64,000 bases of DNA, taken from positions 38,183 to 102,182 of the forward strand of contig ABVW01000003.1 in assembly GCA_000173115.1 (NCBI GenBank), given 5' to 3'. Below are positions 28,480-36,943 of this stretch, piece by piece (positions within the stretch are counted from its first letter, which is position 1; each line of letters opens with the position of its first letter). Source of the DNA: Flavobacteria bacterium MS024-3C (GTDB lineage: Bacteria; Bacteroidota; Bacteroidia; Flavobacteriales; Flavobacteriaceae). The translations under genes and the position numbers were made by a program. The notes under the pieces were generated by a model. It saw nothing but the letters and a program-made list of their open reading frames with translations, ran no database searches and was not told the origin of the DNA.

Positions 28480-29066
28480 TTTTACCTATTGTAGCCTACG
28501 GAGATCCCGTACTAAAAAAAGTAGCCAATGCCATTGCTGCAGACCATCCAAATCTTGAATCACTCATTGAAAATATGTGGGAAACCATGTACCATGCTCA
28601 TGGTGTTGGTTTGGCGGCTCCTCAAATAGGATTACCTATCAGGTTATTTGTGATAGATGCCACCCCATTTGCAGACGACGAAGATTTGACTCAATCGGAA
28701 CAGGACGCTTTAAAGAATTTTAAAGCGGTATTTATAAATGCAACAATTACTGAAGAAACAGGGGAGGAGTGGACTTTTAATGAAGGTTGTCTCAGTATTC
28801 CGGATGTACGTGAAGACGTAATCAGAAAACCTAAAATCACAATCACCTATCAAGATGAAACTTTTAAGACACACACCAAAACTTTTGACGGTCTGGTTGC
28901 TAGGGTGATTCAACACGAATATGATCATATTGAAGGTATCTTGTTTACCGACAAATTAAGTTCCCTTAAAAAGCGAATTTTAAAGGGCCGCCTGTCTAAT
29001 ATTTCTAAAGGAAAAATCAGTGCAGAGTACCGCATGCGTTTTCCAGAAATGAAAAAAGGACGTTAA
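28476..29066 (+). CDS. def: Peptide deformylase
   Basis: The 196-residue metalloprotease removes the N-formyl group from nascent proteins. All three motifs are intact: HGVGLAAPQIG (42-52), EGCLSIPDV (103-111, metal-ligand Cys105) and QHEYDHIEG (146-154, His147/Glu148/His151). An insertion between the first two motifs is typical of Bacteroidota enzymes. Translationally coupled to ruvX. Confidence 0.97.
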   Translation: MILPIVAYGDPVLKKVANAIAADHPNLESLIENMWETMYHAHGVGLAAPQIGLPIRLFVIDATPFADDEDLTQSEQDALKNFKAVFINATITEETGEEWTFNEGCLSIPDVREDVIRKPKITITYQDETFKTHTKTFDGLVARVIQHEYDHIEGILFTDKLSSLKKRILKGRLSNISKGKISAEYRMRFPEMKKGR

Positions 29067-29120
29067 ACCATTTTATATATCCTTTAAAAGTTTCATATTT
29101 GCCCAAATTTTAAGAAGATC

Positions 29121-29672
29121 ATGAGTTTAGATAAAATTTTATCGATTGCCACCAAACCAGGTTTGTACCAGATGGTTACCCAGACAAGGGCTGGATTCGT
29201 TGCTGTTTCTTTGTTAGACGGTAAGAAAATGACGGTTAATTTAAAAAGTAACGTCAGCGTTCTTTCTGAAATTGCCATTTATACCCTACAAGAAGAAATG
29301 CCTCTTTTGGAGGTGTTTAAAAAAATCTCAATCAAAGAAGGGGCCAATAAAACAAGTATTTCTCACAAAGCAGATAAATTAGCGTTAGAAGCTTACTTTT
29401 TTGAAGTGCTTCCAAATTACGATGAAGACCGCGTTTATGCCTCTGACATTAAAAAAGTCATTCAGTGGTACAATATTCTTCAGGCCAACGATCTATTGGA
29501 TTTTTCTGAACCTACCGAGGCAGCCGAGAAATCTGCCAAGCCCGTAGCAAAAGCTTTGACTTCTACTGCGGCACCTAAGTCAGTTAAACCATCTGCAAAA
29601 AATTCCAGCTCAAAAGCTTCTTCTGCTGCTAAAGGAGGTGGAAAAACATCTAAAGCAGCTGTTAAAAAGTAA
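29121..29672 (+). CDS. DUF5606 family protein with basic Ala/Lys/Ser tail
   Basis: 183 residues. A conserved N-terminal domain of about 130 residues (MSLDKILSIATKPGLYQMV, then VYASDIKKVIQWYNILQAND) matches the DUF5606 family of Bacteroidota. Residues after about 135 form an Ala/Lys/Ser/Pro low-complexity tail like histone H1 tails. Function unknown. It is 54 bases after def and is followed by the first copy of the 41-bp terminator repeat. Confidence 0.85.
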   Translation: MSLDKILSIATKPGLYQMVTQTRAGFVAVSLLDGKKMTVNLKSNVSVLSEIAIYTLQEEMPLLEVFKKISIKEGANKTSISHKADKLALEAYFFEVLPNYDEDRVYASDIKKVIQWYNILQANDLLDFSEPTEAAEKSAKPVAKALTSTAAPKSVKPSAKNSSSKASSAAKGGGKTSKAAVKK

Positions 29673-29705
29673 TAGAATAAAGGCTTTAGTCCTTTCATAA
29701 TATTA

Positions 29706-29735
29706 AAAAGCCCGCTTATAGCGGGCTTTTTAATG
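29706..29735 (+). terminator. Intrinsic terminator after the DUF5606 gene
   Basis: A seven-base GC-rich stem (AGCCCGC/GCGGGCT) with a TTATA loop is followed by TTTTT and preceded by AAAA. It separates the DUF5606 gene from the amidohydrolase gene. Confidence 0.85.
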
Positions 29736-29746
29736 CGCTATAATTT
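29706..29746 (+). repeat. 41-bp terminator repeat, copy 1
   Basis: Exact copy of 33321-33361. It contains the terminator hairpin AGCCCGC-ttata-GCGGGCT with a T-run (29709-29733) and an overlapping alternative hairpin TTATAGCG/CGCTATAA. It lies downstream of the DUF5606 gene and upstream of the large amidohydrolase gene, both on the plus strand. Confidence 0.85.
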
Positions 29747-29800
29747 CTTCATTAGAAAAGGAATATTCTCTTATATTTAAGGATCTAAAAAACCAAACAG

Positions 29801-32800
29801 ATGAAAATTAATTTAAAATTGTCCTTGTCCTGCTTAGTGGGTTTGATTTGCCTGAATACTAGTGCACAAGAGACCAGTACTTCAAAGGCTTCTGATAGTA
29901 TTAAAAAAGCCACAAAGGAATTGCCTTTGGAACCGTCTAGATCTATAGCTTTCACCACCGAAAAAGGTACCTGGACTTCCTTGGATGTAAGCCCAGACGG
30001 TCAAACCATAGTTTTTGATCTTATGGGAGATCTATACACCATGCCCATTTCAGGAGGTAATGCTACCGCCATCACCCATGGATTGGCTTACGAGGTTCAC
30101 CCGAGGTTCAGTCCAGATGGAAAATCTTTAGCGTATATTTCAGACAAGAGTGGTTCAGATAATATTTGGCTCATGGACCTTAGCTCCAAAGAAGACACCC
30201 AAATCTCTAAAGAGCAAAAAAATAACTTTTTCTCAGTGGCCTGGTCACCAGATGGAGATTATTTGGTGGGTGCTAAAGGCAGGAGAAACATAAAATTACA
30301 TTTGTATCACAAGGATGGGGGTGGTGGAGCACCATTAATTAGTGAGCCTAAGGGTTTAAAAGCCATAGATCCTTTTTTTGGTGCGGACGGTAAAACACTC
30401 TACTTTTCACAAAGAAATGGTGCCTGGAATTACAATGCGCAATTGCCCCAATACCAAGTAGGAACTTATAGCATGGAAGATGGTGCCACAGATGTAATTA
30501 CTTCTAGGTACGGTTCCGCATTTACCCCAACCCTTTCAAAAGATGGAAAATGGTTGGTCTATGGTACTAGGTTTGAGGACCAAACAGGTCTAATATTGAG
30601 AGACCTTAACACAGGGGAAGAATCCTGGCTGGCCTATCCTGTTCAAAGAGACGAGCAAGAATCTATAGCGCCTTTAGGGGTCCTTCCAGCCATGTCTTTT
30701 ACTCCAGATTCTAATGCATTAATTGTTTCTTATGGTGGTGACATTCACAGAATTACCCTATCAGATAAGACGGCTTCTAAAATTCCATACACGGCTTCAG
30801 TAGCTTTGGAATTAGGTCCGCAATTGGATTTTAAATACCCTATCTCAGATGCAGACACTGCTATGGCTTCTCAAATAAGGGATGCAAAGCCTTCACCAGA
30901 TGGAAAAAGATTGGCCTTTACTGCCTTGAACAGACTTTATGTAATGGATTTACCTAATGGTACACCAAAAAGAGTGACCACACATGATTTTACAGAAGCA
31001 CAACCTGCCTGGTCACCAGATGGATCACAAATTGTTTTCACCACTTGGAATGGATCTGAAGGACATTTGTATAAAGCCCGTATGGGAAGAAGAACGGCTG
31101 TAGTTAAACTCACTCAAACTACAGGTATCTATACACAGCCAAGATGGTCTTACGCTAAGGACAGGATAGTTTTTCTTGCAGGAAGTAATCAAGTGTATAA
31201 AGATGCTATAGGTCCAATGGCCTCTAACGCTACTGAAGACCTTGTGTGGATCTCTGGTCAAGGTGGGAGCAACCAACTTATTGCCAAGTCAAAAGGTCGG
31301 GAAATGCCTCATTTCACTAAGGTAGACAACAGAATTTATCTTTACAGCGGTAGTAAGGGGCTTGTTTCTATCCGTTGGGATGGTAGTGATGAAAAGGAGC
31401 ACTTAAGCCTTACTGGAATTGAAACCTACGGATCTTCTGATTATTTTCAAGAAGACCATGACGCTGCTTTTGGTTGGGACAGCAGCGGGGCAGCCAGCGC
31501 TAGCGTGGCTGCAGCTTTGCCCTCTAATCCAGATGCTTGGAGAGAAAATAATAAGGCCTCTAGAGCCTCAGAAATTGAAATTTCACCAGATGGCAAAACA
31601 GCCTTGGCAAAAATTAATAATGACATTTATACTGTGATTGTTCCAAAATTTGGTCAGACGCCTAAAATATCTTTAGCCAAGGCAGACGCTGCTTCGTTTC
31701 CTGCTAAGAAATTAACTGTATTTGGCGGAGAATTTCCTGTATGGGGCACAGACAGCAAGCAGGTGTATTGGTCTCTTGGGGCTAGTTTCTTTACTTACAA
31801 TTTAGCAGACGCCAAAGCCTATGAAGAAAAACTCGCTGCAGATAAGAAAGCAAAAGAGGCCGCTAAAAAATTGGCTGATGCGGCAAATAAAGGAAGTGAT
31901 TCTAATGACAAATCAGATAAAAATGAACAAGAAGACGCTACCAAAGATGGTTTAGCGGCTACAGATAGTGAAGACAAAAAAGACAGTCCCAAAGCCTTTG
32001 AAGCCAAAGAATTAAAGGTTAAAGTGGCTTTTTCTAAAGACTTGGCCAAAGGCAATTTACTATTACAAGGGGCTAGAATTATTACGATGAACGGAGAAGA
32101 GGTCATAGAAAACGGAGACCTATTGATCAAGGACCATAGAATTGCCGCTGTGGGTGCCTCAGGCACTTTAACTGTTCCAGAAAACACCACGCTCATGAAT
32201 ATGAGCGGAAAGACCATTACACCAGGATTTATAGACACCCACGCTCATATGTGGCCTAATTGGGGTGTTCAAAAAAATCAAGTATGGATGTATGCGGCCA
32301 ATTTGGCCTATGGAGTTACTACAACAAGAGACCCACAGACTGGTACCACAGACGTTCTGACCTATTCAGATATGGTCGATGCTGGAAAGATTGCAGGCCC
32401 TAGAATTTATTCTACTGGCCCTGGAGTAGGCTATTGGTCTTATAAAATTCAAAGCCTTGATCACGCTAAAGAGGTGCTTAAACAGTACAGCGAATACTAC
32501 AATACCAAAAGTATCAAAATGTATTTGGTGGGTAACAGACAGCAAAGGCAATGGGTAATTATGGCCGCCAAAGAGCTCAAACTTATTCCAACAACAGAAG
32601 GTGGTTTAGATTTCAAACTCAATATGACCCAGCTTTTAGATGGTTATCCAGGACACGAACATTCCTTGCCTATATACCCTATTTTCCCAGATGTGGTAAA
32701 AACCATTGCAGAGGCTAAAATGGCGGTAACACCAACATTGTTAGTTTCTTACGGGGGGCCATGGGCAGAGAATTTTTACTATGCCACAGAAAAAGTATGG

Positions 32801-33304
32801 GAAGATGAGAAGTTACAGTTTTACACCCCATATGAAGAATTGGCTCAAAAATCCAGACGTAGGCCAGGATGGTTTATGGAAGAGGAGCATGTCTTTAAAA
32901 AGCATGCAGAATTCATGAATGATTTGGAAGCAGCAGGAGGTATTGGAGGTATTGGAAGCCATGGCCAATTACAAGGATTAGGCTACCATTGGGAATTATG
33001 GTCCGTAGGAAGTGGTGGAATATCTGCCCACGGCGCATTAAAATTCGCCACCATTTTAGGTGCTAAGTCACTAGGTTTAGACACAGACTTAGGAAGTATT
33101 GAAGTAGGTAAAATAGCAGATTTGGTTATTTTAGATGCCAATCCGTTAGAAGATTTGAGAAACACCAATACGGTGTCTAAAGTGATTAAGGACGGTAAGA
33201 TGTATGACACCAAAGCCCTAGATTTAGAATGGCCTTCTGAGAAGAAAGCCCCTGAATATTATTGGCAAACACCCCTTCCAGAAAAACTTCCAGGGATTAA
33301 ATAG
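29801..33304 (+). CDS. Very large exported protein: TolB/WD40-like beta-propeller fused to amidohydrolase
   Basis: 1167 residues. A signal peptide (MKINLKLSLSCLVGLICLNTSAQ) leads to repeated propeller blades from about 50 to 480 with the recurring SPDG motif (DVSPDGQTIVFD, RFSPDGKSLAYIS, AWSPDGSQIVFTTW). More blades reach about 690. A Lys/Asp/Glu-rich segment (about 680-735) precedes an amidohydrolase domain (about 750-1145). Its metal site is DTHAHMW (His pair near 812-814), with GHEHSLP and GSHGQLQGLGYHW further on, and GSIEVGKIADLVILDANPL closing the beta-sandwich. It is probably periplasmic or surface-located. The substrate is unknown; imidazolonepropionase-like and peptidase-like relatives exist. 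Bracketed by two identical 41-bp repeats. Confidence 0.9.
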   Translation: MKINLKLSLSCLVGLICLNTSAQETSTSKASDSIKKATKELPLEPSRSIAFTTEKGTWTSLDVSPDGQTIVFDLMGDLYTMPISGGNATAITHGLAYEVHPRFSPDGKSLAYISDKSGSDNIWLMDLSSKEDTQISKEQKNNFFSVAWSPDGDYLVGAKGRRNIKLHLYHKDGGGGAPLISEPKGLKAIDPFFGADGKTLYFSQRNGAWNYNAQLPQYQVGTYSMEDGATDVITSRYGSAFTPTLSKDGKWLVYGTRFEDQTGLILRDLNTGEESWLAYPVQRDEQESIAPLGVLPAMSFTPDSNALIVSYGGDIHRITLSDKTASKIPYTASVALELGPQLDFKYPISDADTAMASQIRDAKPSPDGKRLAFTALNRLYVMDLPNGTPKRVTTHDFTEAQPAWSPDGSQIVFTTWNGSEGHLYKARMGRRTAVVKLTQTTGIYTQPRWSYAKDRIVFLAGSNQVYKDAIGPMASNATEDLVWISGQGGSNQLIAKSKGREMPHFTKVDNRIYLYSGSKGLVSIRWDGSDEKEHLSLTGIETYGSSDYFQEDHDAAFGWDSSGAASASVAAALPSNPDAWRENNKASRASEIEISPDGKTALAKINNDIYTVIVPKFGQTPKISLAKADAASFPAKKLTVFGGEFPVWGTDSKQVYWSLGASFFTYNLADAKAYEEKLAADKKAKEAAKKLADAANKGSDSNDKSDKNEQEDATKDGLAATDSEDKKDSPKAFEAKELKVKVAFSKDLAKGNLLLQGARIITMNGEEVIENGDLLIKDHRIAAVGASGTLTVPENTTLMNMSGKTITPGFIDTHAHMWPNWGVQKNQVWMYAANLAYGVTTTRDPQTGTTDVLTYSDMVDAGKIAGPRIYSTGPGVGYWSYKIQSLDHAKEVLKQYSEYYNTKSIKMYLVGNRQQRQWVIMAAKELKLIPTTEGGLDFKLNMTQLLDGYPGHEHSLPIYPIFPDVVKTIAEAKMAVTPTLLVSYGGPWAENFYYATEKVWEDEKLQFYTPYEELAQKSRRRPGWFMEEEHVFKKHAEFMNDLEAAGGIGGIGSHGQLQGLGYHWELWSVGSGGISAHGALKFATILGAKSLGLDTDLGSIEVGKIADLVILDANPLEDLRNTNTVSKVIKDGKMYDTKALDLEWPSEKKAPEYYWQTPLPEKLPGIK

Positions 33305-33320
33305 ATAAAAAAACCATAAT

Positions 33321-33350
33321 AAAAGCCCGCTTATAGCGGGCTTTTTAATG
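33321..33350. terminator. Bidirectional terminator between the amidohydrolase and GH20 genes
   Basis: The same AGCCCGC/GCGGGCT stem as at 29706-29735, with an A-run on the left and T-run on the right. It serves convergent genes ending at 33304 and 33368. Confidence 0.85.
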
Positions 33351-33361
33351 CGCTATAATTT
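33321..33361 (+). repeat. 41-bp terminator repeat, copy 2
   Basis: Identical to 29706-29746 over 41 bases, including about 11 bases (AATGCGCTATA) beyond the hairpin and T-run. It starts 16 bases after the amidohydrolase stop codon. Confidence 0.85.
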
Positions 33362-33367
33362 TTATCC

Positions 33368-35011
33368 CTAATCTTTTCCAATTGTTTTGGGAGCCAATGG
33401 TGGGCTAACCCAATCTATTTTTTCGGAAGGATAATAATTTACTTTATTCCTGTCAAAAAACAGGGATTGTAAAGCCAATCTTCCTTTGTACTCATTCCAG
33501 TCTCTTTTTTCAGGGCTGCTCCAAGCCAATTCAGCATATCCTGGTAATCTAGGAAATGCCAGGTATTCTATCTCATCACTATTGCTAATGGTTTCAGACC
33601 AGAGTGGGGCCTCTATACCTAGGATCAATTCACTGGGAACCCCTTTTGCATAAGTTTCCGGCGTCCAAATATAAGCGGTGTCTACCGGCACATAACCCGC
33701 CCAGTGCAGTCCATAAGGAGAATCTTCCTTGTACTGCATGTCTAAATAGGCCTTCTTGGCAGGAGATAAAATGACCTTCATGCCTTTTTGTACCGCTATA
33801 GCAGCATTTTTCTCACTGGCCCAAAACTGAGCAATGGCAGTGCTGTCTGTGTCTGCAGTAACAATTTCATCCCAGCCAATAGGTGTTTTACCCGCCTGTT
33901 TTACAATTTCACTTACCCTATTTACAAATTTAATATAGTCCGGTTTTTTGGTAACATGACTCTCATCTCCTCCTAAATGAAAATAAGGACCAGGACTCAT
34001 GGCACTAATTTCATTCACAACATCTGTCACAAAGTCATACACTTTTTCATTGTTGGCATCCCAAGTACTGAACCCCACCTCAGTACCAGTGTATAATTCA
34101 GGAGTTTTTCCATTGCCATTTAAGAATGGATAAGCCACAGATGCCGCATTGGTGTGTCCAGGCATATCGACCTCAGGAATGATGGTTATAAAGTGTTTAT
34201 TCGCATAAGCCACCAAATCTTTGTATTGCGCTTGGGTGTAAAAACCACCAGTACCTCCACCCACTTCTTTTTCGCCACCTACCTCAGTGAGTTTAGGCCA
34301 TTTTTTAATTTCAATGCGCCATCCTTGGTCATCTGTAAGGTGAAGGTGTAAGATATTTATTTTGTAATAGGCCAATAGATCTATATAGCGTTTTACCTCT
34401 TGTATCGTAAAAAAATGTCTGGCCACATCTAACATAGCCCCTCTAAAAGCATAATTTGGGGCGTCTTCAATGGTTCCTCCAGGAATTTCCCATACCGGCA
34501 TATTTTTTATTGTTGCAGCTTGGTTAGGGATTAATTGTCTTAAAGTTTGAATGCCTCTAAAAAGACCACTTGGCTGCGCCGATGCTATTTTTAAAATACT
34601 TTTACCCACCGAAATTTTATAAGATTCTCCCGTAGTATTCGGATCCATATTATGCTCATTAGTTTTAACCTCAGTTTCTTCTGTAGGGGTTATTTCAAGT
34701 TCAATGGCTGTTCCACGTGGGTTTTCAGGATTAATTTCTAGGGACAACCCACTGTGATGAAAGATTTTCTCTGCAGTGAATTGAGCCATATGCAACATAA
34801 ATGCTGTGGTATCTGAAGTTTTTATATAGGTGTCTTTATACATTGGAAATCCGTGCTCATCTTCTTCTATTGCCGCGGGGATGGGAATTAATCCAAGCGC
34901 TGAAAAGTCTGAAATTCCTTGTTCAATTTCAATCATTGGCTTTTGACAGGCGGTTAAAAAAAGCACCGCGAATAAGATTAAGTAGCGTAGTTTAGAAGTA
35001 ATAAATGTCAT
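33368..35011 (-). CDS. Beta-N-acetylhexosaminidase, GH20 lipoprotein
   Basis: 547 residues. The signal peptide ends in a lipobox (LFLTACQKP), so the enzyme is membrane-anchored. A GH20 N-terminal alpha/beta domain (about 40-155) precedes the catalytic barrel: YAFRGAMLDVARHFFT, LHLHLTDDQGWRIEI, PEVDMPGHTNAA and the catalytic Asp-Glu pair in HLGGDESH (about 350-351). A WSETISNSDEIEYLAFPRL segment ends the barrel. It hydrolyses terminal beta-GlcNAc/GalNAc from glycans such as chitin fragments or peptidoglycan-derived sugars. Three short tandem repeats lie directly upstream. Confidence 0.95.
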   Translation of the reverse strand: MTFITSKLRYLILFAVLFLTACQKPMIEIEQGISDFSALGLIPIPAAIEEDEHGFPMYKDTYIKTSDTTAFMLHMAQFTAEKIFHHSGLSLEINPENPRGTAIELEITPTEETEVKTNEHNMDPNTTGESYKISVGKSILKIASAQPSGLFRGIQTLRQLIPNQAATIKNMPVWEIPGGTIEDAPNYAFRGAMLDVARHFFTIQEVKRYIDLLAYYKINILHLHLTDDQGWRIEIKKWPKLTEVGGEKEVGGGTGGFYTQAQYKDLVAYANKHFITIIPEVDMPGHTNAASVAYPFLNGNGKTPELYTGTEVGFSTWDANNEKVYDFVTDVVNEISAMSPGPYFHLGGDESHVTKKPDYIKFVNRVSEIVKQAGKTPIGWDEIVTADTDSTAIAQFWASEKNAAIAVQKGMKVILSPAKKAYLDMQYKEDSPYGLHWAGYVPVDTAYIWTPETYAKGVPSELILGIEAPLWSETISNSDEIEYLAFPRLPGYAELAWSSPEKRDWNEYKGRLALQSLFFDRNKVNYYPSEKIDWVSPPLAPKTIGKD

Positions 35012-35014
35012 GTA

Positions 35015-35090
35015 ATTGGTATTTGTGGTTGATTATTGTGATTGGTATTTGTGGTTTTAGTTTTGATTGGTATTTGTGTTTGATTATTGT
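35015..35090. repeat. Three tandem copies of a 25-26-bp unit
   Basis: Units begin ATTGGTATTTGTG at 35015, 35041 and 35066. The first and third also share TTGATTATTGT. They occupy the region just upstream of the GH20 gene. Confidence 0.8.
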
Positions 35091-35132
35091 AGTAAATGTT
35101 TCTGACTTTTATTAATGATGGGTTTTAATTTC

Positions 35133-35780
35133 TTACTTCAATATTAATGGTTTCAAAACGGATTCCCAAATAGCGTATCCTTTTTGATTCATGTGTAAGC
35201 CATCTGAAACAAACAAGCTTTTGTCTAGCGCACCTTCTTTAAGCATAGGGTGCCATACATCTGCATAGATGAGTTGCTCTTTCTTAGCAGCGAGCCGTTT
35301 GAAAAGGTTATTTAATTGTAAGTACTTTGTTTTTAAATCCCAGCGACTTATACTCGGTTTAGCGGCTATAAGGACTATCTGAGTTTGTTTGTTGTTTTTC
35401 TGAATGGCCCTGATTATTTTTTTTGTGGTGCGTTTAATTTTTCTTGGGTGTACTCCCGCAAACAAATCATTGTCACCCTCATATATAAAAACTTGATGGG
35501 GTTGGAACTGAATGATAAGGGCCTCTTTATGTCGCCATAAATCTCGTGCTTGAGACCCACCAAAACCAGTATTTATGATCGTATTTTCTGGAGTTAAATC
35601 ACTGACAGACGGCCACATTCTCACGCTAGAACTACCTGTGAATACAATTGTTTTTCCCTGTTTTTTAAGGTTAGTGTACCTGTTTTGTATTTCTTGAACC
35701 TCTGCTTTAAACGGATTTTGTGAAAAGACATTAGCATTGCAACAGATGAACAAGCCTAGAACGAGCACTATTTTTTTCAT
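35133..35780 (-). CDS. Exported SGNH/GDSL-family hydrolase
   Basis: 215 residues with a signal peptide (VLVLGLFICCNANVFSQ) and the four SGNH blocks: TIVFTGSSSVRMW (catalytic Ser in GSSS), NTGFGGSQARDL (Gly), IYEGDNDLF (Asn) and VSDGLHMNQKGY (Asp-x-x-His). These enzymes remove acetyl or acyl groups from carbohydrates or lipids. It is transcribed toward the GH20 gene on the same strand (121 bases between), which suggests glycan breakdown, but substrate is not determined. Confidence 0.9.
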   Translation of the reverse strand: MKKIVLVLGLFICCNANVFSQNPFKAEVQEIQNRYTNLKKQGKTIVFTGSSSVRMWPSVSDLTPENTIINTGFGGSQARDLWRHKEALIIQFQPHQVFIYEGDNDLFAGVHPRKIKRTTKKIIRAIQKNNKQTQIVLIAAKPSISRWDLKTKYLQLNNLFKRLAAKKEQLIYADVWHPMLKEGALDKSLFVSDGLHMNQKGYAIWESVLKPLILK

Positions 35781-35896
35781 GATTCTATATTGTTTTCAAT
35801 TAAAAATTATTCATTTAAATTACATTTTTTGAATGAGCACACCTAATTTTTTAGACCTATGACACCGAGACATTAGACTTGTGACATTTAAATCTG

Positions 35897-35904
35897 TAGT
35901 TTTG
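35897..35904 (+). promoter_or_regulatory. -7 element of mazG promoter
   Basis: TAGTTTTG fits TAnnTTTG. A TTG at 35879-35881 is 15 bases upstream, a little short. The mazG ATG follows 37 bases downstream. Confidence 0.4.
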
Positions 35905-35941
35905 TTGATCTAAAAAAACACACCCTTTTAAAACTGCCTCT

Positions 35942-36715
35942 ATGAATTCAAGAGAAGACCAATTAAAAGCCTTTGACAGATTGTTAACCATTATGGATGA
36001 GTTGCGTTTAAAATGCCCTTGGGATAAGAAGCAAACCATGGAAAGTTTACGCTTACTCACTTTAGAAGAAACCTATGAATTGGCCGACGCTATCTTAGAT
36101 AACGACCTTCAAGAAGTTAAAAAGGAACTGGGAGATGTTTTGTTGCATATTGTGTTTTATGCCAAAATAGGGAGTGAGTCTGGTACATTTGATATGGGAG
36201 ATGTGTGTAATGAAATCTGTGATAAACTCATTCACAGGCATCCACATATCTATGGAGACGTCACCGTTGAAAATGAAGAAGAGGTCAAGAAAAACTGGGA
36301 ACAGCTCAAGTTAAAAGAGGGGAATAAAGGGGTGCTTTCAGGTGTTCCAAAAGGACTTCCTGCTTTAATAAAAGCATATAGAATGCAAGAAAAAGCTGCT
36401 GGTGTAGGTTTTGATTGGGAGAAACCTGAGCAGGTTTGGGAAAAAGTTAAAGAAGAACTCGGAGAGTTTAATGATGAGGTCAAAAAAGGCAATACCGATG
36501 CAATGGAAGCAGAGTTTGGAGACCTAATTTTCTCGATGATTAATTACGCAAGGGCTATAGGGATAAATCCAGAAAACGCCCTAGAAAGAACCAATACAAA
36601 GTTTAAAAAGAGATTTATATACTTGGAATCTCAGGCGCAATTAAAGGGTTTGTCTTTGAGTGATATGTCACTAGAGGAGATGGATGTATTCTGGAATGCA
36701 GCTAAAAAATTATAA
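35942..36715 (+). CDS. mazG: Nucleoside triphosphate pyrophosphohydrolase MazG
   Basis: 257 residues with two MazG folds. The N-terminal one has LKCPWDKKQTMESLRLLTLEETYELADA and KKELGDVLLHIVFYA (ExxED-type metal motifs). The C-terminal one has VKEELGEFNDEVKK and EAEFGDLIFSMINYARA. It hydrolyses (d)NTPs to monophosphates and pyrophosphate, cleaning aberrant nucleotides and modulating ppGpp in E. coli. Tandem AT-rich repeats follow it. Confidence 0.95.
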   Translation: MNSREDQLKAFDRLLTIMDELRLKCPWDKKQTMESLRLLTLEETYELADAILDNDLQEVKKELGDVLLHIVFYAKIGSESGTFDMGDVCNEICDKLIHRHPHIYGDVTVENEEEVKKNWEQLKLKEGNKGVLSGVPKGLPALIKAYRMQEKAAGVGFDWEKPEQVWEKVKEELGEFNDEVKKGNTDAMEAEFGDLIFSMINYARAIGINPENALERTNTKFKKRFIYLESQAQLKGLSLSDMSLEEMDVFWNAAKKL

Positions 36716-36737
36716 GGGAGCCCTAAAACTGTATTAC

Positions 36738-36834
36738 ATTTTCAAAAGTATTAAAGATTGCATTTTAATAAGTATTAAAGATTGTATTTTTTATAAGTTT
36801 TAAAGATTGCATTTTCATAAGTATTAAATTAAGA
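36738..36834. repeat. Imperfect tandem repeat, about 24-25-bp unit, nearly four copies
   Basis: Units of the form ATTTT-x-ATAAGTATTAAAGATTGC start at 36738, 36762, 36786 and 36811 (the last incomplete). They occupy much of the 228-base mazG-MATE gap. They are AT-rich with no spacers, so not a CRISPR. Confidence 0.85.
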
Positions 36835-36916
36835 GCGCAAAATGGCGGCCCATCACATTACATTTAATTATGTACATACATTTTTTTTAAGATGTTTATA
36901 GCTGCTTTAGAAAGCC

Positions 36917-36924
36917 TATATTTG
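36917..36924 (+). promoter_or_regulatory. -7 element of the MATE transporter gene
   Basis: TATATTTG lies 19 bases upstream of the TTG start codon. A -33 TTG is not evident. Confidence 0.5.
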
Positions 36925-36943
36925 CAAGCAAAATTTCAACCAT

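Noticed and set aside
31819..32238. Minus-strand frame of 139 codons rich in Ser/Leu/Ala
   Set aside because: It mirrors the Lys/Ala/Asp-rich linker of the propeller-amidohydrolase on the plus strand and has no independent support.
36738..36834. Short direct repeats that could suggest a CRISPR array
   Set aside because: The units are in direct tandem with no unique spacers, AT-rich and imperfect, and no cas genes are present.
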